DNA of 64,000 nucleotides from positions 1 through 64,000 of the forward strand of contig CAVTGB010000036.1 in assembly GCA_963734125.1 (NCBI GenBank), given 5' to 3'. A program made the position numbers and the translations under genes. Origin of the DNA: DATARH01 sp963734125. Its GTDB lineage: Bacteria > Pseudomonadota > Alphaproteobacteria > ATCC43930 > CGMCC-115725. The notes under the pieces were generated by a model, which was given only the letters and a program-made list of their open reading frames with translations, was not told the origin of the DNA and did not search any database. The first letter of the stretch is position 1. Every line of letters begins with the position of its first letter. Shown in pieces: positions 37,387 to 46,196 of this stretch.

Positions 37387-38466
37387 GTGGCCGCCGGTGT
37401 GATTGCCGCGAGTATCGTTCTCGTTGCTGCGGCTCACGCCTTGCGGCGCGTGCGCTCGGGGGGTGGGATCAACCCGTTAATCCTGTTGAGCGTCGGCATT
37501 ATCCTCGCCCAAGTGGGCATCGCGGCGACGATTGCTGTCTTCAAGCTCCGCTATAACCTGCAGACGACCAAGATGATCGAATATCTCGCGGAGCTTCCGA
37601 CCGATCGTCCGGTTGTTCTTCTAGTCGGTTCGAGCCTCACTCAATACGGCGTCGATCGGGACCTACTGGCCGGCCAGTTCGCCGCCGCGGGCCACCCCGT
37701 CACCGTTGGCCGCCTCGGCCTTGGCGGGCTGTCGATCGCCGAGCGCTACCACTACATAAAGCAATATCTGGCGATCGCACGGCGCCGGCCGAGCTTGGTA
37801 TTATTTGAGATCTCCCAATACTACGATACCGATCCGCTCCGGCAGCTACAGCAAAACCTTTATGCCGCTCAGGAAGTGGCCGGGATGGATCTTGACACCG
37901 CCTGGCTCAGTCTCGAATGGGTCCTCGGGCCGTATAACGACCAGCCGCTCGACGGGCGGATAATGCTGGCCGGCACGATAATCGGTCATTTCCTCCTGAA
38001 TGTGATTCACGCCGGCTTTATTCCGCAGGCCATGCGCGCCGATCGGATTGTGCCATCCGCTTTCGACTGGGAGCCGCCGAAGCAGGTCTGGCTCGGGGAT
38101 GCATATTTTGTTCGCGAACTGGCCGATGTCGTCAAGCCATTGGAGAGAAACTCCCGCGTGCCGATACCGAACCCATGGCTCGCCCGCATCCTTGACAGGG
38201 AGATCGGCTTGTTCCGAGCCGGCGGGGCGAGCGAATTCGGCTTTTATCAGACACCGACCACGCTTCGTCAGGAATATACCTACGGCCTCAACTTCTGTTC
38301 CGCCATGGCCGCCTATCCGTGCATCATGGCCGGGGACCCGGAGCTTCTCGCCGCGCTCGGTCATGACCAGTATTGGTATGATAGAACGCATCTGATTGAC
38401 GAGGGGCGGCGGCTCTATACCCTTTGGTTTGCCGATCGCCTGCTCAAGCAGATGACCCTGCCGTGA
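37387..38466 (+). CDS. Membrane-anchored SGNH/GDSL-like protein paired with MBOAT
   Basis: 359 residues. Two hydrophobic N-terminal segments (about 3-17 and 30-52) anchor it. The following domain begins VVLLVGSSLTQYGVD (GSS at 81-83), a GDSL-block-I-like nucleophile site, and near the C-terminus DQYWYDRTHLIDEG supplies the Asp-x-x-His pair typical of SGNH hydrolases. Genes of this kind next to an MBOAT acyltransferase usually act together in O-acetylation of an extracytoplasmic glycan (AlgJ/AlgX-like logic). The 175 bases before it hold no gene. The GTG at 37387 or 37399 could start it. Its stop overlaps the MBOAT start by four bases. Confidence 0.8.
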   Translation: MAAGVIAASIVLVAAAHALRRVRSGGGINPLILLSVGIILAQVGIAATIAVFKLRYNLQTTKMIEYLAELPTDRPVVLLVGSSLTQYGVDRDLLAGQFAAAGHPVTVGRLGLGGLSIAERYHYIKQYLAIARRRPSLVLFEISQYYDTDPLRQLQQNLYAAQEVAGMDLDTAWLSLEWVLGPYNDQPLDGRIMLAGTIIGHFLLNVIHAGFIPQAMRADRIVPSAFDWEPPKQVWLGDAYFVRELADVVKPLERNSRVPIPNPWLARILDREIGLFRAGGASEFGFYQTPTTLRQEYTYGLNFCSAMAAYPCIMAGDPELLAALGHDQYWYDRTHLIDEGRRLYTLWFADRLLKQMTLP

Positions 38467-39881
38467 ACTTCATCTCCGTCACCTTCTTGGCGTTTCTCAG
38501 TATCGTCTACGGCGCCTATTGGAAGATGGCGGCCGACGAGACGCGGAAATATCTGCTGATTGGTGCGAGCTACGTTTTCTATGCGTGGTGGGATTGGCGA
38601 TTTTGCGGATTGATGCTGTTCGTCACCGTCAATGCTTATTTGACGGGACGGGCCCTCCCGACGCTCGCCCCGCCGCGGCGGCGGCAATTGCTCTGGCCGA
38701 GCATCGGCCTCGACCTCGCCGTGCTGGGGTTCTTCAAATATTATGGGTTTTTCGTCGCCAACGCCGCCGCGGCACTCACGGCGCTTGGCCTGACGCCGTC
38801 GCTGCCGATCTTGACGATCGTGCTGCCGATCGGGATCAGCTTTTACACCTTCCATGCGATCAGCTACGTCGTCGACGTCTATCGCGGCAGGGCCGCCGCC
38901 GAGCGCTCTTTTGCCAATGTCGCGCTCTACATCGCCTTTTTCCCGCAGCTTGTCGCAGGCCCGATCGTGCGCGCCGCCTTCTTCCTGCCGCAGCTCGGGC
39001 GGGTTCCGCCCTATGTGCGCGGCGGGCAGGCGCACGGGGCGTGGCTGATCCTGCGCGGTGTGATTTATAAGGCGGTCATTGCCGATACCCTGGCACAGAT
39101 CTGCGATCCGGTCTTCGCCGATGTCGGACGCTATAACAATCAGGCGTTGATCACCGCGAGCATCGCCTTCTACGGTCAGATCTACTTCGACTTCGCCGGA
39201 TATTCGGGCATTGCGATCGGAACGGCGCGGCTGTTCGGCTACCGGATCCCGAAGAATTTCGATTATCCCTATTCGGCGTTGTCGGTGACGGAATTCTGGC
39301 GGCGCTGGCACATGTCGCTGTCATTTTGGCTGCGCGACTATGTCTACATTCCGCTGGGCGGCAATCGGGGTTCACCCTTCGCGTTTTACCGCAATCTGAT
39401 GGTGACGATGCTGCTCGGGGGATTGTGGCATGGCGCAAGCTGGACGTTTGTTGCCTGGGGCGCACTCCACGGGCTCGGCCTGTGTCTACACAAACTATGG
39501 CTCGGCGTTCGGCCGCGGCTCGGCTCCGGCATCGATTGGGACGCTCTGGCATGGCGCATCGCCGCGCTGCTGGTGACGCAGCTCTGGGTTCTGTGCGCCT
39601 GGGCGTTCTTCCGCTCCAACAGCTTCGCGGACGCCCTCGAAATTCTGAAAGCGATGTTTGGGCTTCGCCATGTTGCCGGAAATGGCCTACCTCAATCCCT
39701 CACTCCGTGGATCATCGCTTTAATATTCGTCGACCATTTGTTGGGGCGGACGCGGCTGCGGATTGCTCCTGCTTTTGCTTTAAACCGGTCCGTATTCTGG
39801 GTAGGGATCGGAGCGATTGCCGCAGTGGCCATTACCTTCATGCCGCTCGCCCAGAAGGCGTTCATCTATTTTCAATTCTGA
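38463..39881 (+). CDS. MBOAT-family membrane O-acyltransferase (AlgI/DltB-like)
   Basis: 472 residues, polytopic inner-membrane protein of roughly 10-12 helices. Family signatures: FFKYYGFF, FPQLVAGPIVR, FDFAGYSGIAIGTARLFGY, FWRRWHMS at 278-285 and DYVYIPLGGNR after it, and the catalytic histidine H323 in GGLWHGASW. Members transfer acyl groups (usually acetyl) across the membrane to a periplasmic partner or glycan. The GTG start within the stop of the SGNH gene implies coupled translation. It is the last intact gene of the island's rightward operon, so O-acetylation is the likely final decoration. Confidence 0.93.
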   Translation: MNFISVTFLAFLSIVYGAYWKMAADETRKYLLIGASYVFYAWWDWRFCGLMLFVTVNAYLTGRALPTLAPPRRRQLLWPSIGLDLAVLGFFKYYGFFVANAAAALTALGLTPSLPILTIVLPIGISFYTFHAISYVVDVYRGRAAAERSFANVALYIAFFPQLVAGPIVRAAFFLPQLGRVPPYVRGGQAHGAWLILRGVIYKAVIADTLAQICDPVFADVGRYNNQALITASIAFYGQIYFDFAGYSGIAIGTARLFGYRIPKNFDYPYSALSVTEFWRRWHMSLSFWLRDYVYIPLGGNRGSPFAFYRNLMVTMLLGGLWHGASWTFVAWGALHGLGLCLHKLWLGVRPRLGSGIDWDALAWRIAALLVTQLWVLCAWAFFRSNSFADALEILKAMFGLRHVAGNGLPQSLTPWIIALIFVDHLLGRTRLRIAPAFALNRSVFWVGIGAIAAVAITFMPLAQKAFIYFQF

Positions 39882-39913
39882 TATGTGGTGCCAAGGCTTG
39901 AGAGGGGCACCAG

Positions 39914-40160
39914 ATGTGGACCAAGGAGAGCCCGCACGCTACGACCGATCCCAGCGACCTGAGCGATAGCGAATGGGCCATTTCTCGCCCCACTGATCCC
40001 GCCAGCCAAGCATGGCGGTCGTCCGCGCGAGGGCGACATCCGTGCCGTGATCGGCGGGCTGCTTTACGTGCTGGAGACCGGCTGCCCGTGCGCCACCTGC
40101 CCAAGGACTTTCTGCCCAAGAGCACGGTGCACAGCTATTTCGAGCTGTGGGCCTCCTGTT
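39914..40160 (+). mobile_element. Remnant of an IS5-family-type transposase (N-terminal part)
   Basis: Fragments in several frames match the start of IS5-type transposases: MWTKES at 39914, DPSDLSDSEWAI, then in another frame IGGLLYVLETGCP, and LPKDFLPKSTVHSYFELW. The parts needed for catalysis (the DDE residues further on) are missing, and at least two indels separate the blocks. No terminal inverted repeats were found. It lies between the MBOAT gene and tRNA-Pro, just inside the island's right border. Confidence 0.65.
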
Positions 40161-40244
40161 CGCTACCGGGACAAGCCTGTCCCGACGCCGCAGAGGGGTC
40201 CCGATTGGACGCCGATCCTTTGGTCTCGTAAGTGTTTGAAAGAA

Positions 40245-40321
40245 TGGTCGGAGCGGAGAGATTCGAACTCTCGACCCTCAGCACCCCATGCTGATGCGCT
40301 ACCAGGCTGCGCTACGCTCCG
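40245..40321 (-). tRNA. tRNA-Pro (anticodon GGG)
   Basis: 77 bases, starting CGGAGCGTAGCGCAG and ending CCGCTCCGACCA. Acceptor CGGAGCG pairs with CGCTCCG; anticodon stem TCAGC/GCTGA encloses ATGGGGT (anticodon GGG); the T arm is GAGAGTTCGAATCTCTC and the CCA is encoded. Its 3' half (40245-40282) is the sequence repeated at 25153-25190, so this is the probable attachment gene of the island to its left; the tRNA itself has been regenerated intact. Confidence 0.97.
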
Positions 40322-40462
40322 ACCGGGGCATCTCTGGCGAGCGCGCCGATCATACCGGCCCAGGACGCGGCGCGCAACGCGCGGGCTGAGATTGCCTCGC
40401 GCACCGAGCGGGTCGTGGCCTCGTGCCCCAGATGCCCTTTTCTCTGGTCAGCCGGTCGAAGG

Positions 40463-40858
40463 CTAATTTGTAACTCCTTCGACGATGAACGAAAGCGAGT
40501 TCGTGGACTTTATGCGGGCTGCCGTAACCTCTTTCAAGACTGTCGAATTTTCATAGGCTTGCGCTTTCTCGACGCTGTCGAATGCGATGACGATCAAGCG
40601 CTGCGGCGGATTTCCGTCGACGCGAGTGAATTTTTCGCTGCGGATGACGTAATGACCGCCTTCAGCCTTCATTGCTGCCTCAGTCGCGCTCGCTCTGTCG
40701 AGAATCCCGGCCTTGAAAGCGGCAGCGTCGTTTATTTTCAGAATGGGAATTATAACGTAAGCCGGTGGCTTGGCCTGGGCATGAAGTCCCTGGATGGCCG
40801 CACCGCCGATGGCAGCGCCAAGGACGAGCGCGACAGCGAACTTGTAATTCGTTTTCAT
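40463..40858 (-). CDS. DUF1330 domain protein with signal peptide
   Basis: 131 residues. Residues 1-28 look like a Sec signal peptide (KTNYKFAVALVLGAAIGGAA followed by an HAQA cleavage-type site). The mature part is a single ferredoxin-like DUF1330 domain: YVIIPILKINDAAAFKAG, GGHYVIRSEK, RLIVIAFDSVEKAQAYEN. Periplasmic location is predicted; function is unknown, though the fold is shared with small stress or monooxygenase-like proteins. A transcript would converge with tRNA-Pro's backbone side; no operon partner is evident. Confidence 0.85.
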   Translation of the reverse strand: MKTNYKFAVALVLGAAIGGAAIQGLHAQAKPPAYVIIPILKINDAAAFKAGILDRASATEAAMKAEGGHYVIRSEKFTRVDGNPPQRLIVIAFDSVEKAQAYENSTVLKEVTAARIKSTNSLSFIVEGVTN

Positions 40859-40968
40859 GAGTCCTCCCGGTTGGCTGATGGTTCCTTTTGGCCTGCCCGG
40901 TCCGCGCGGGAGCGGCGCGCTCGCCCTGGCCCCGGCATCATGGATAACCGATTCTGTCGGATCAGGCC

Positions 40969-42906
40969 CTAAGCCCGGGCGGGCAGCTCGGCGATCTCGC
41001 GGCCCAATGCGGCGAGGGCGGTGGCGACGATGTGGCGGGCGTTGAGCCCGGCGGCGTCGTATTGCGCGCCCTGGCTGTCGTGGTCGAGGAAGAGGTCGGG
41101 CAGGACCATCGGGCGGATCTTGAGGCCGTGATCGAGCTGGCCCGACATCGCGAGGTGATGAAGCACGTGGGTGCCGAAGCCGCCGATCGAGCCTTCCTCG
41201 ATCGTGATGACGACCTCGTGCTCGCGCACCAGCCGGTTGATGAGGTCGGTGTCGAGGGGCTTGGCAAAGCGCGCGTCCGCCACCGTCGTCGAGAGGCCGT
41301 AAGCACCGAGTTCCTGCGCTGCTTTCAGGCATTCGTGAAGGCGGCCGCCAAAGTTAAGGAGGGCGATCGTGGTGCCCTCGCGCACGATGCGGCCACGGCC
41401 GATCTCGAGCGGCACGCCTACTTCCGGCAATTCGACGCCAACCCCGTCGCCGCGCGGGAACCGCACCGCCGAGGGAGCGTCGTCAATCGCGACGCAGGTG
41501 GCGACCATGTGGACGAGCTCGGCTTCATCGCCCGCCGCCATGATGATGAAACCGGGGAGGACGCCGAGATAGGCGACGTCGAACGAGCCCGCATGGGTCT
41601 GCCCGTCATTGCCGACGAGGCCGGCGCGGTCGATGACAAAGCGCACCGGCAATTTCTGGATCGCGACATCGTGGACGATCTGGTCGTAGGCGCGCTGCAG
41701 AAACGTCGAGTAGATCGCGGCGAAGGGCTTCATGCCCTCGGTCGCCATGCCGGCGGCGAAGGTGACGGCGTGCTGCTCGGCGATCCCGACATCGAAGGTG
41801 CGCTTGGGAAATTTGTCGCCGAACAGGTTGAGCCCGGTGCCCGACGGCATGGCCGCGGTGATGGCGACGATGCGCTCGTCTACTTCGGCGTGCTTGATCA
41901 AGGATTTGGCGAAGACGCTGGTGTAGGAGGGCGCCTTCGAACTCGATTTGGCCTGGGCCCCGGTCACGACGTCGAATTTGGCGACGCTGTGCCACTTGTC
42001 GTCGGCCTGCTCGGCCGAGAGATAGCCGTGGCCCTTCTCGGTCACGACATGGATGAGGACGGGCCCGGTTTCGCTGCTGTCGCGGACATTCTTCAAGACC
42101 GGTAAGAGGTGGTCGAGGTTGTGCCCGTCGATCGGGCCGACATAATAGAAGCCGAGTTCCTCGAAGAGGGTCCCGCCGGTGACGAAGCTGCGCGCGAGTT
42201 CCTCGGCGCGCCGCGCCATGTGTTCGAGGCGCTTGGGCAGATGGCGAGCCGCCTCGCTTGCCAGATGGCGCAGCGAGAGGAACGATTTGGATGACAGGAC
42301 GCGCGAGAGATAAGCGCTCATCGCGCCGACCGGCGGGGCGATCGACATGTCGTTGTCGTTGAGGATGACGATCAGGCGCGAATCCATCGACCCGGCGTTG
42401 TTCATCGCCTCGTACGCCATGCCGGCGCTCATCGCGCCGTCGCCGATGACGGCGATGACGTCGCGCTTCTCGCGCTTGAAGTCGCGCGCGACGGCCATGC
42501 CGAGCCCGGCCGAGATCGAAGTTGAGCTGTGCGCCGCGCCGAACGGGTCGTATTCGCTCTCCGAGCGCTTGGTGAAACCACTGAGGCCGCCGCCCTGGCG
42601 AATCGTGCGGATGCGGTCGCGCCGGCCGGTCAGGATCTTGTGGGGATAGGCCTGATGGCCGACATCCCAAATGAGGCGGTCGTGCGGCGTGTCGAAGACG
42701 TAGTGCAACCCGACGGTCAATTCGACGACGCCGAGGCCCGCGCCGAAATGGCCGCCGGTAATCGAGACGGCGTCGATCAACTCGGCGCGCAGCTCGTCGG
42801 CGACCTGCTGCAGATCGGATTCGGGGAGTTTGCGCAGATCGGCGGGCACCTCGATCTGGTCGAGAAGCGGCGTCCGGTTGGAGATGTGGCCTGGCTTTTG
42901 ATCCAA
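40969..42906 (-). CDS. dxs: 1-deoxy-D-xylulose-5-phosphate synthase
   Basis: 645 residues, full length. Thiamine-diphosphate transketolase-like enzyme (EC 2.2.1.7) that joins pyruvate and glyceraldehyde-3-phosphate to start the MEP isoprenoid pathway. Seen: SITGGHFGAGLGVVELTVGL, DVGHQAYPHKILTGRRD, ThDP motif GDGAMSAGMAYEAMNNAG, EKGHGY, the Pyr domain with VGIAEQHAVTFAAGMA and GLVGNDGQTHAG, and the C-terminal ITIEEGSIGGFGTHV. Last gene of a leftward operon after ispA (24 bases apart), matching pathway order: prenyl-transferase and first MEP step together. Confidence 0.98.
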   Translation of the reverse strand: MDQKPGHISNRTPLLDQIEVPADLRKLPESDLQQVADELRAELIDAVSITGGHFGAGLGVVELTVGLHYVFDTPHDRLIWDVGHQAYPHKILTGRRDRIRTIRQGGGLSGFTKRSESEYDPFGAAHSSTSISAGLGMAVARDFKREKRDVIAVIGDGAMSAGMAYEAMNNAGSMDSRLIVILNDNDMSIAPPVGAMSAYLSRVLSSKSFLSLRHLASEAARHLPKRLEHMARRAEELARSFVTGGTLFEELGFYYVGPIDGHNLDHLLPVLKNVRDSSETGPVLIHVVTEKGHGYLSAEQADDKWHSVAKFDVVTGAQAKSSSKAPSYTSVFAKSLIKHAEVDERIVAITAAMPSGTGLNLFGDKFPKRTFDVGIAEQHAVTFAAGMATEGMKPFAAIYSTFLQRAYDQIVHDVAIQKLPVRFVIDRAGLVGNDGQTHAGSFDVAYLGVLPGFIIMAAGDEAELVHMVATCVAIDDAPSAVRFPRGDGVGVELPEVGVPLEIGRGRIVREGTTIALLNFGGRLHECLKAAQELGAYGLSTTVADARFAKPLDTDLINRLVREHEVVITIEEGSIGGFGTHVLHHLAMSGQLDHGLKIRPMVLPDLFLDHDSQGAQYDAAGLNARHIVATALAALGREIAELPARA

Positions 42907-42930
42907 GGTTGGGCTCCTCAGCGCGGCGGT

Positions 42931-43842
42931 TCAGGACGACCGATTTATGACAAACCGAGCCACCTGCCGCAAAAGTTCCGCCTTTTGTTCGAACAAATCA
43001 AGATGGGCTACCGCCTGATCGACGAGGAGACCGGCCTGGGCGCGCGCCCGCTCGACCCCGAGGATCGAAACAAAGGTGGCCTTGCCGGCGGCGGCGTCGG
43101 CGCCGACGGGCTTGCCGATGTCGGCGGCCGAGCCCTCGACGTCAAGCAGATCGTCGGCGATCTGGAAGGCGAGCCCGAGATCGTGCGCGTAGCCACGCAG
43201 CGCCGTGCGCTGGTCGCCGGAGGCCTTTGCCAGGATCGCGCCGGCTTCGCAGGCGAACGCGATGAGGGCACCGGTTTTCATCCGCTGCAGTCGGGTGATG
43301 GCGCCGATGTCGAGGGGCTGCTTTTCGGCGATGAGGTCGATCATCTGGCCGCCGACCATGCCCGCGGCGCCGGCCGCACCGGCGAGCGCGAGGACCAGTT
43401 CGCAACGTACCGCGGGGTCGCCGTGGGTGTCGGCGTGCGCCAGAACCTCGAAGGCCATCGTGAGGAGGCCGTCTCCGGCGAGGACTGCGGTCGCGTCATC
43501 GAAGGCCTTGTGGCAGGTCGGCCGGCCGCGGCGCAGGTCGCTATTGTCCATCGCCGGGAGATCGTCGTGGATCAACGAATAGGCATGCACCATCTCGATC
43601 GCCGCGGCGACCTGGAGCGCGCTATTGCGCGCGACGCCGAACAGCCGGGCGCTGGCCAGCACCAATAAGGGGCGCATTCGCTTGCCCGGCGCCAATGCCG
43701 AGTAGCGCATGGCTTCGTAAACCCGCGCCTCGAGACCCGGGGGCAATGCGAGCACCCGCTCGATCAGCGCATCGGTGAGGTCGGTAGCGATCGCACTGGC
43801 ATCGGCGAGCGCTACGGCATCGGGCCACAAGGTCTGGGTCAC
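42931..43842 (-). CDS. ispA: Farnesyl/geranyl diphosphate synthase (polyprenyl synthetase)
   Basis: 303-residue all-helical prenyltransferase. First Asp-rich motif DDLPAMDNSDLRRGRP (two residues between the Asp pairs, as in bacterial FPP synthases), KTGALIAFACEAGAI, and second Asp-rich motif FQIADDLLDVEGS. GKRMRPLLVLA near the N-terminus binds the diphosphate. Start placed at the GTG at 43842 (TQTLWPDAV), because codons upstream read as low-complexity. It extends IPP/DMAPP to C15 for quinone, carotenoid and undecaprenyl synthesis. Confidence 0.95.
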   Translation of the reverse strand: MTQTLWPDAVALADASAIATDLTDALIERVLALPPGLEARVYEAMRYSALAPGKRMRPLLVLASARLFGVARNSALQVAAAIEMVHAYSLIHDDLPAMDNSDLRRGRPTCHKAFDDATAVLAGDGLLTMAFEVLAHADTHGDPAVRCELVLALAGAAGAAGMVGGQMIDLIAEKQPLDIGAITRLQRMKTGALIAFACEAGAILAKASGDQRTALRGYAHDLGLAFQIADDLLDVEGSAADIGKPVGADAAAGKATFVSILGVERARAQAGLLVDQAVAHLDLFEQKAELLRQVARFVINRSS

Positions 43843-43879
43843 GGCGCCTCGCCCCTGGGCGTCATCGCTCCTCCCAGGC

Positions 43880-44131
43880 TCAGTCGAGCTTGGCCGGCCG
43901 GGCAGTAACCGCGCCATCGGGGCCGATGACGATGCGGTCGACGCGGCTCTGCGCCTCGCTGAGCTTTGATTCGCAATGCCGCTTCAGTTGCGCCCCCCGT
44001 TCATAGCTCTGGATGGCGTCGTCGAGCTTGACCTGGCCGGCTTCCAGGCGCCGCACGATCTGCTCCAATTCGGCAAGCGCGTCCTCGAAGCTCATCGCCG
44101 CGATGTCGGGGGCTGGCGTCGGAGCGCTCAT
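43880..44131 (-). CDS. xseB: Exodeoxyribonuclease VII small subunit
   Basis: 83 residues; the family core FEDALAELEQIVRRLEAG, the stretch LDDAIQSYERGAQLKRHCE and a short helix SEAQSRVD are all present. XseB binds several copies to XseA to form the single-strand-specific exonuclease VII. Its position directly before ispA-dxs is standard in Proteobacteria. Start at the ATG at 44131 rather than six codons upstream, since the protein family begins close to this point. Confidence 0.95.
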   Translation of the reverse strand: MSAPTPAPDIAAMSFEDALAELEQIVRRLEAGQVKLDDAIQSYERGAQLKRHCESKLSEAQSRVDRIVIGPDGAVTARPAKLD

Positions 44132-44228
44132 ATCAACCCTACTCAACACGATAAAAGGCGAAGTGGCGCGGGTCTCGGCAGCGCAACGCGCGAATGCCGC
44201 GCCTCGTTGCGAAATTACAACAGCGCCA

Positions 44229-45155
44229 TTACGCCGCCATCAGGGCGCCAACATGGACGGCCGCGCTGGCGGCGAGCGCGGCGAGATCGTAACCGCCCTC
44301 AAGCGTCGAGACCAGACGGCCCCGGGCATGCCGCCGCGCAATCTCGATGAGCTCTTCGGTGACCCAGGCGTAATCGCTTTCGTCGAGCATGAGTTGGGCG
44401 AGCGGGTCCCGCTTATGCGCATCGAACCCGGCCGAGATCAGCACCATCTCGGGCCGGAAGCGGTCGAGCGCGGGCAGGATTTCGCGGCTGACGCCCTGCC
44501 GGAACTCGGCCGAGCCGGCCATCGGCGGGAGCGGCACGTTGACGATGTTGCCGACCCCGGTCTCGCTCGCGCTCCCGGTGCCGGGATAGAGCGGGGACTG
44601 ATGGGTCGAGGCATAGAAGAGGCTCGGATCATCGGCAAAGCGCGCTTGCGTGCCATTGCCGTGATGGACATCGAAATCGATGACCGCGACGCGGGCCAAA
44701 CCGTGTACCGCCCGGGCGCGCAACGCCCCGATCGCGACGTTGTTGAAGAGGCAGAACCCCATGGCGCGGCCGGGCTCGGCGTGGTGACCGGGCGGTCGCA
44801 CCGCGCAGAAAGCATTGTCCGCTTGGCCGGCGACGACCGCATCGACGCCGGCGACGACCGCTCCAGCGGCGCGCAGGGCAGCTTCGCCCGATTGCGGCGA
44901 GAGGACCGTGTCGGCGTCGATGCTGGCGTGCCCCGCAACCGGGACCGCGGCGAGCAGCCGCTCGACAAAGCCGCGAGAGTGCGCCCGGGCAATGTCGTCG
45001 AGCGCGGCTTCCGGAGCCTCGCGCCGCTCGAGCGGGGCGAATTCGGGGGCATCAAGCGCCGCCAATACGGCGCGCAGCCGCTCCGGCGATTCCGGGTGGT
45101 GGGGGCCCGGGTCGTGTTCGAGGCAGGCGGGATGGGTATAGAGGAGGGTTGTCAT
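44229..45155 (-). CDS. Histone deacetylase family (class II-like) hydrolase
   Basis: 308 residues, complete arginase/deacetylase fold. Zn-site and catalytic blocks: RPPGHHAEPGRAMGFCLFNN (His-His pair), VIDFDVHHGNGTQ, LISAGFDAHKRDP, and EGGYD near the C-terminus. HPESPERLRAVLAAL at the N-terminus is typical of the bacterial HDAC-like amidohydrolases that act on acetylated polyamines or proteins; the substrate is not known here. It heads the operon deacetylase-xseB-ispA-dxs, an order seen in many Rhodospirillales. Confidence 0.93.
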   Translation of the reverse strand: MTTLLYTHPACLEHDPGPHHPESPERLRAVLAALDAPEFAPLERREAPEAALDDIARAHSRGFVERLLAAVPVAGHASIDADTVLSPQSGEAALRAAGAVVAGVDAVVAGQADNAFCAVRPPGHHAEPGRAMGFCLFNNVAIGALRARAVHGLARVAVIDFDVHHGNGTQARFADDPSLFYASTHQSPLYPGTGSASETGVGNIVNVPLPPMAGSAEFRQGVSREILPALDRFRPEMVLISAGFDAHKRDPLAQLMLDESDYAWVTEELIEIARRHARGRLVSTLEGGYDLAALAASAAVHVGALMAA

Positions 45156-45338
45156 GGCGGGTACTCGTCAAGCGGTTCGCCGCAAGAGTAGTGTCTTATT
45201 TTGAATGTAACAGGTCATCCGACCAACCGATCGCCGATTTTCATACCCGAAAAGGGTTAGTCCCATACGCTCGCCGGGGCGTACAATCGGGAGACATTTG
45301 AGCGGAACGGGGTTGCCTCTAGTGTCGCAGATGATACT

Positions 45339-45653
45339 ATGGACCGCAAGAGCCTAACGAAACTCCGCCGCGAATTGGAGGGGTTGCGTAGTTCACAGCC
45401 AAAGGCGGCGGTTCTACAAAGGCTTGCCCAGCGGTTAGGTAGGTCGAAGGAGAACCGTGGGAAACATCCAATGTACGCGAGCGAGTTGTTTCCGCACCTG
45501 AGGCCGCTATCAATCCCGAATCATAAGGGCCGCGACTTGCCCCTTGGGACGAAAAACAGCATCTTAGACCAGCTTGAAGAGGATTTAGACGCCTGGGATG
45601 AAGCATTCTCTAGGCAGGAGCGCGGGAATGGTGACGACGGCTCTCAGCGGTGA
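45339..45653 (+). CDS. HicA-like putative toxin
   Basis: 104 residues. The second half contains LFPHLRPLSIPNHKGRDLP and GTKNSILDQLEEDLDAW, which fits the HicA C-terminal pattern (a short strand, P-H, then G-T-x-x-I-L helix). The usual GSH triad is replaced by RGKHP, so the catalytic His is uncertain. HicA toxins are dsRBD-fold mRNA interferases. It overlaps the next gene by 26 bases in another frame. Codon use and base composition are less GC-biased than in the neighbours, pointing to acquisition. Confidence 0.55.
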   Translation: MDRKSLTKLRRELEGLRSSQPKAAVLQRLAQRLGRSKENRGKHPMYASELFPHLRPLSIPNHKGRDLPLGTKNSILDQLEEDLDAWDEAFSRQERGNGDDGSQR

Positions 45654-46192
45654 TGATGCCGCCTCATACCTGAGGCGCCCATATGCTCGCGTAGTGATCC
45701 CGGAGTCGGACGGGACATACCGTGGTGAAATCCTGGAATTTCCGGGATGCATTGCTACGGGCGATACTCCCGCGGAAGCGCTGGAGGCCCTTGAGGAGGT
45801 TGCCGCCGAGTGGTTAGAGGCGGCTCTTGAGCGCGGACAATCCATACCTGAACCAGTTGAGAATAATGAATTCAGTGGCCGATTGGTCCTAAGAATGCCG
45901 AAGAGCCTTCATAAAAAGGCCGCAAGGATAGCGGAGCGCGACGGTGTCAGCCTGAATCAGTTTATCCTAATGAGTTCTCGCCGAACAAATTGGCGAGCAA
46001 GCGCATCCGCGTCATCAAATAACATTTAGTACTGTCGCTTCAGGTGCCGTCTCTGGTCTGACCGGCGCTAGCACTACGGGCTATCAATTCGTTGTCTCTA
46101 ATGCGATGATGAACAACCCTCAATTCGGTACCGCTAGAGTGTCACCGGCCGATTGGACAACAACAAACATACCAATACGTCGAGTTAGGTAG
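45628..46192 (+). CDS. HicB-like antitoxin (one frameshift, extended C-terminus)
   Basis: HicB-type fold: YARVVIPESDGTYRGEILEF, PGCIATGDTPAEALEALEEV, EWLEAALERGQSIPEP, then a ribbon-helix-helix-like SGRLVLRMPKSLHKKAARIAERDGVSLNQFIL. As written the frame changes after FILM and ends at 46029; one base later the family-like end LAEQIGEQAHPRHQI appears and runs on to 46192, giving about 187 residues. The extra base is near 45972. ATG 45628 has an AGGAG site upstream. The tail beyond HPRHQI (ITFSTVASGAVSGLTG and on) is longer than usual for HicB. Expected to neutralise the HicA-like protein and repress the operon. Confidence 0.65.
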
Positions 46193-46196
46193 TCTT

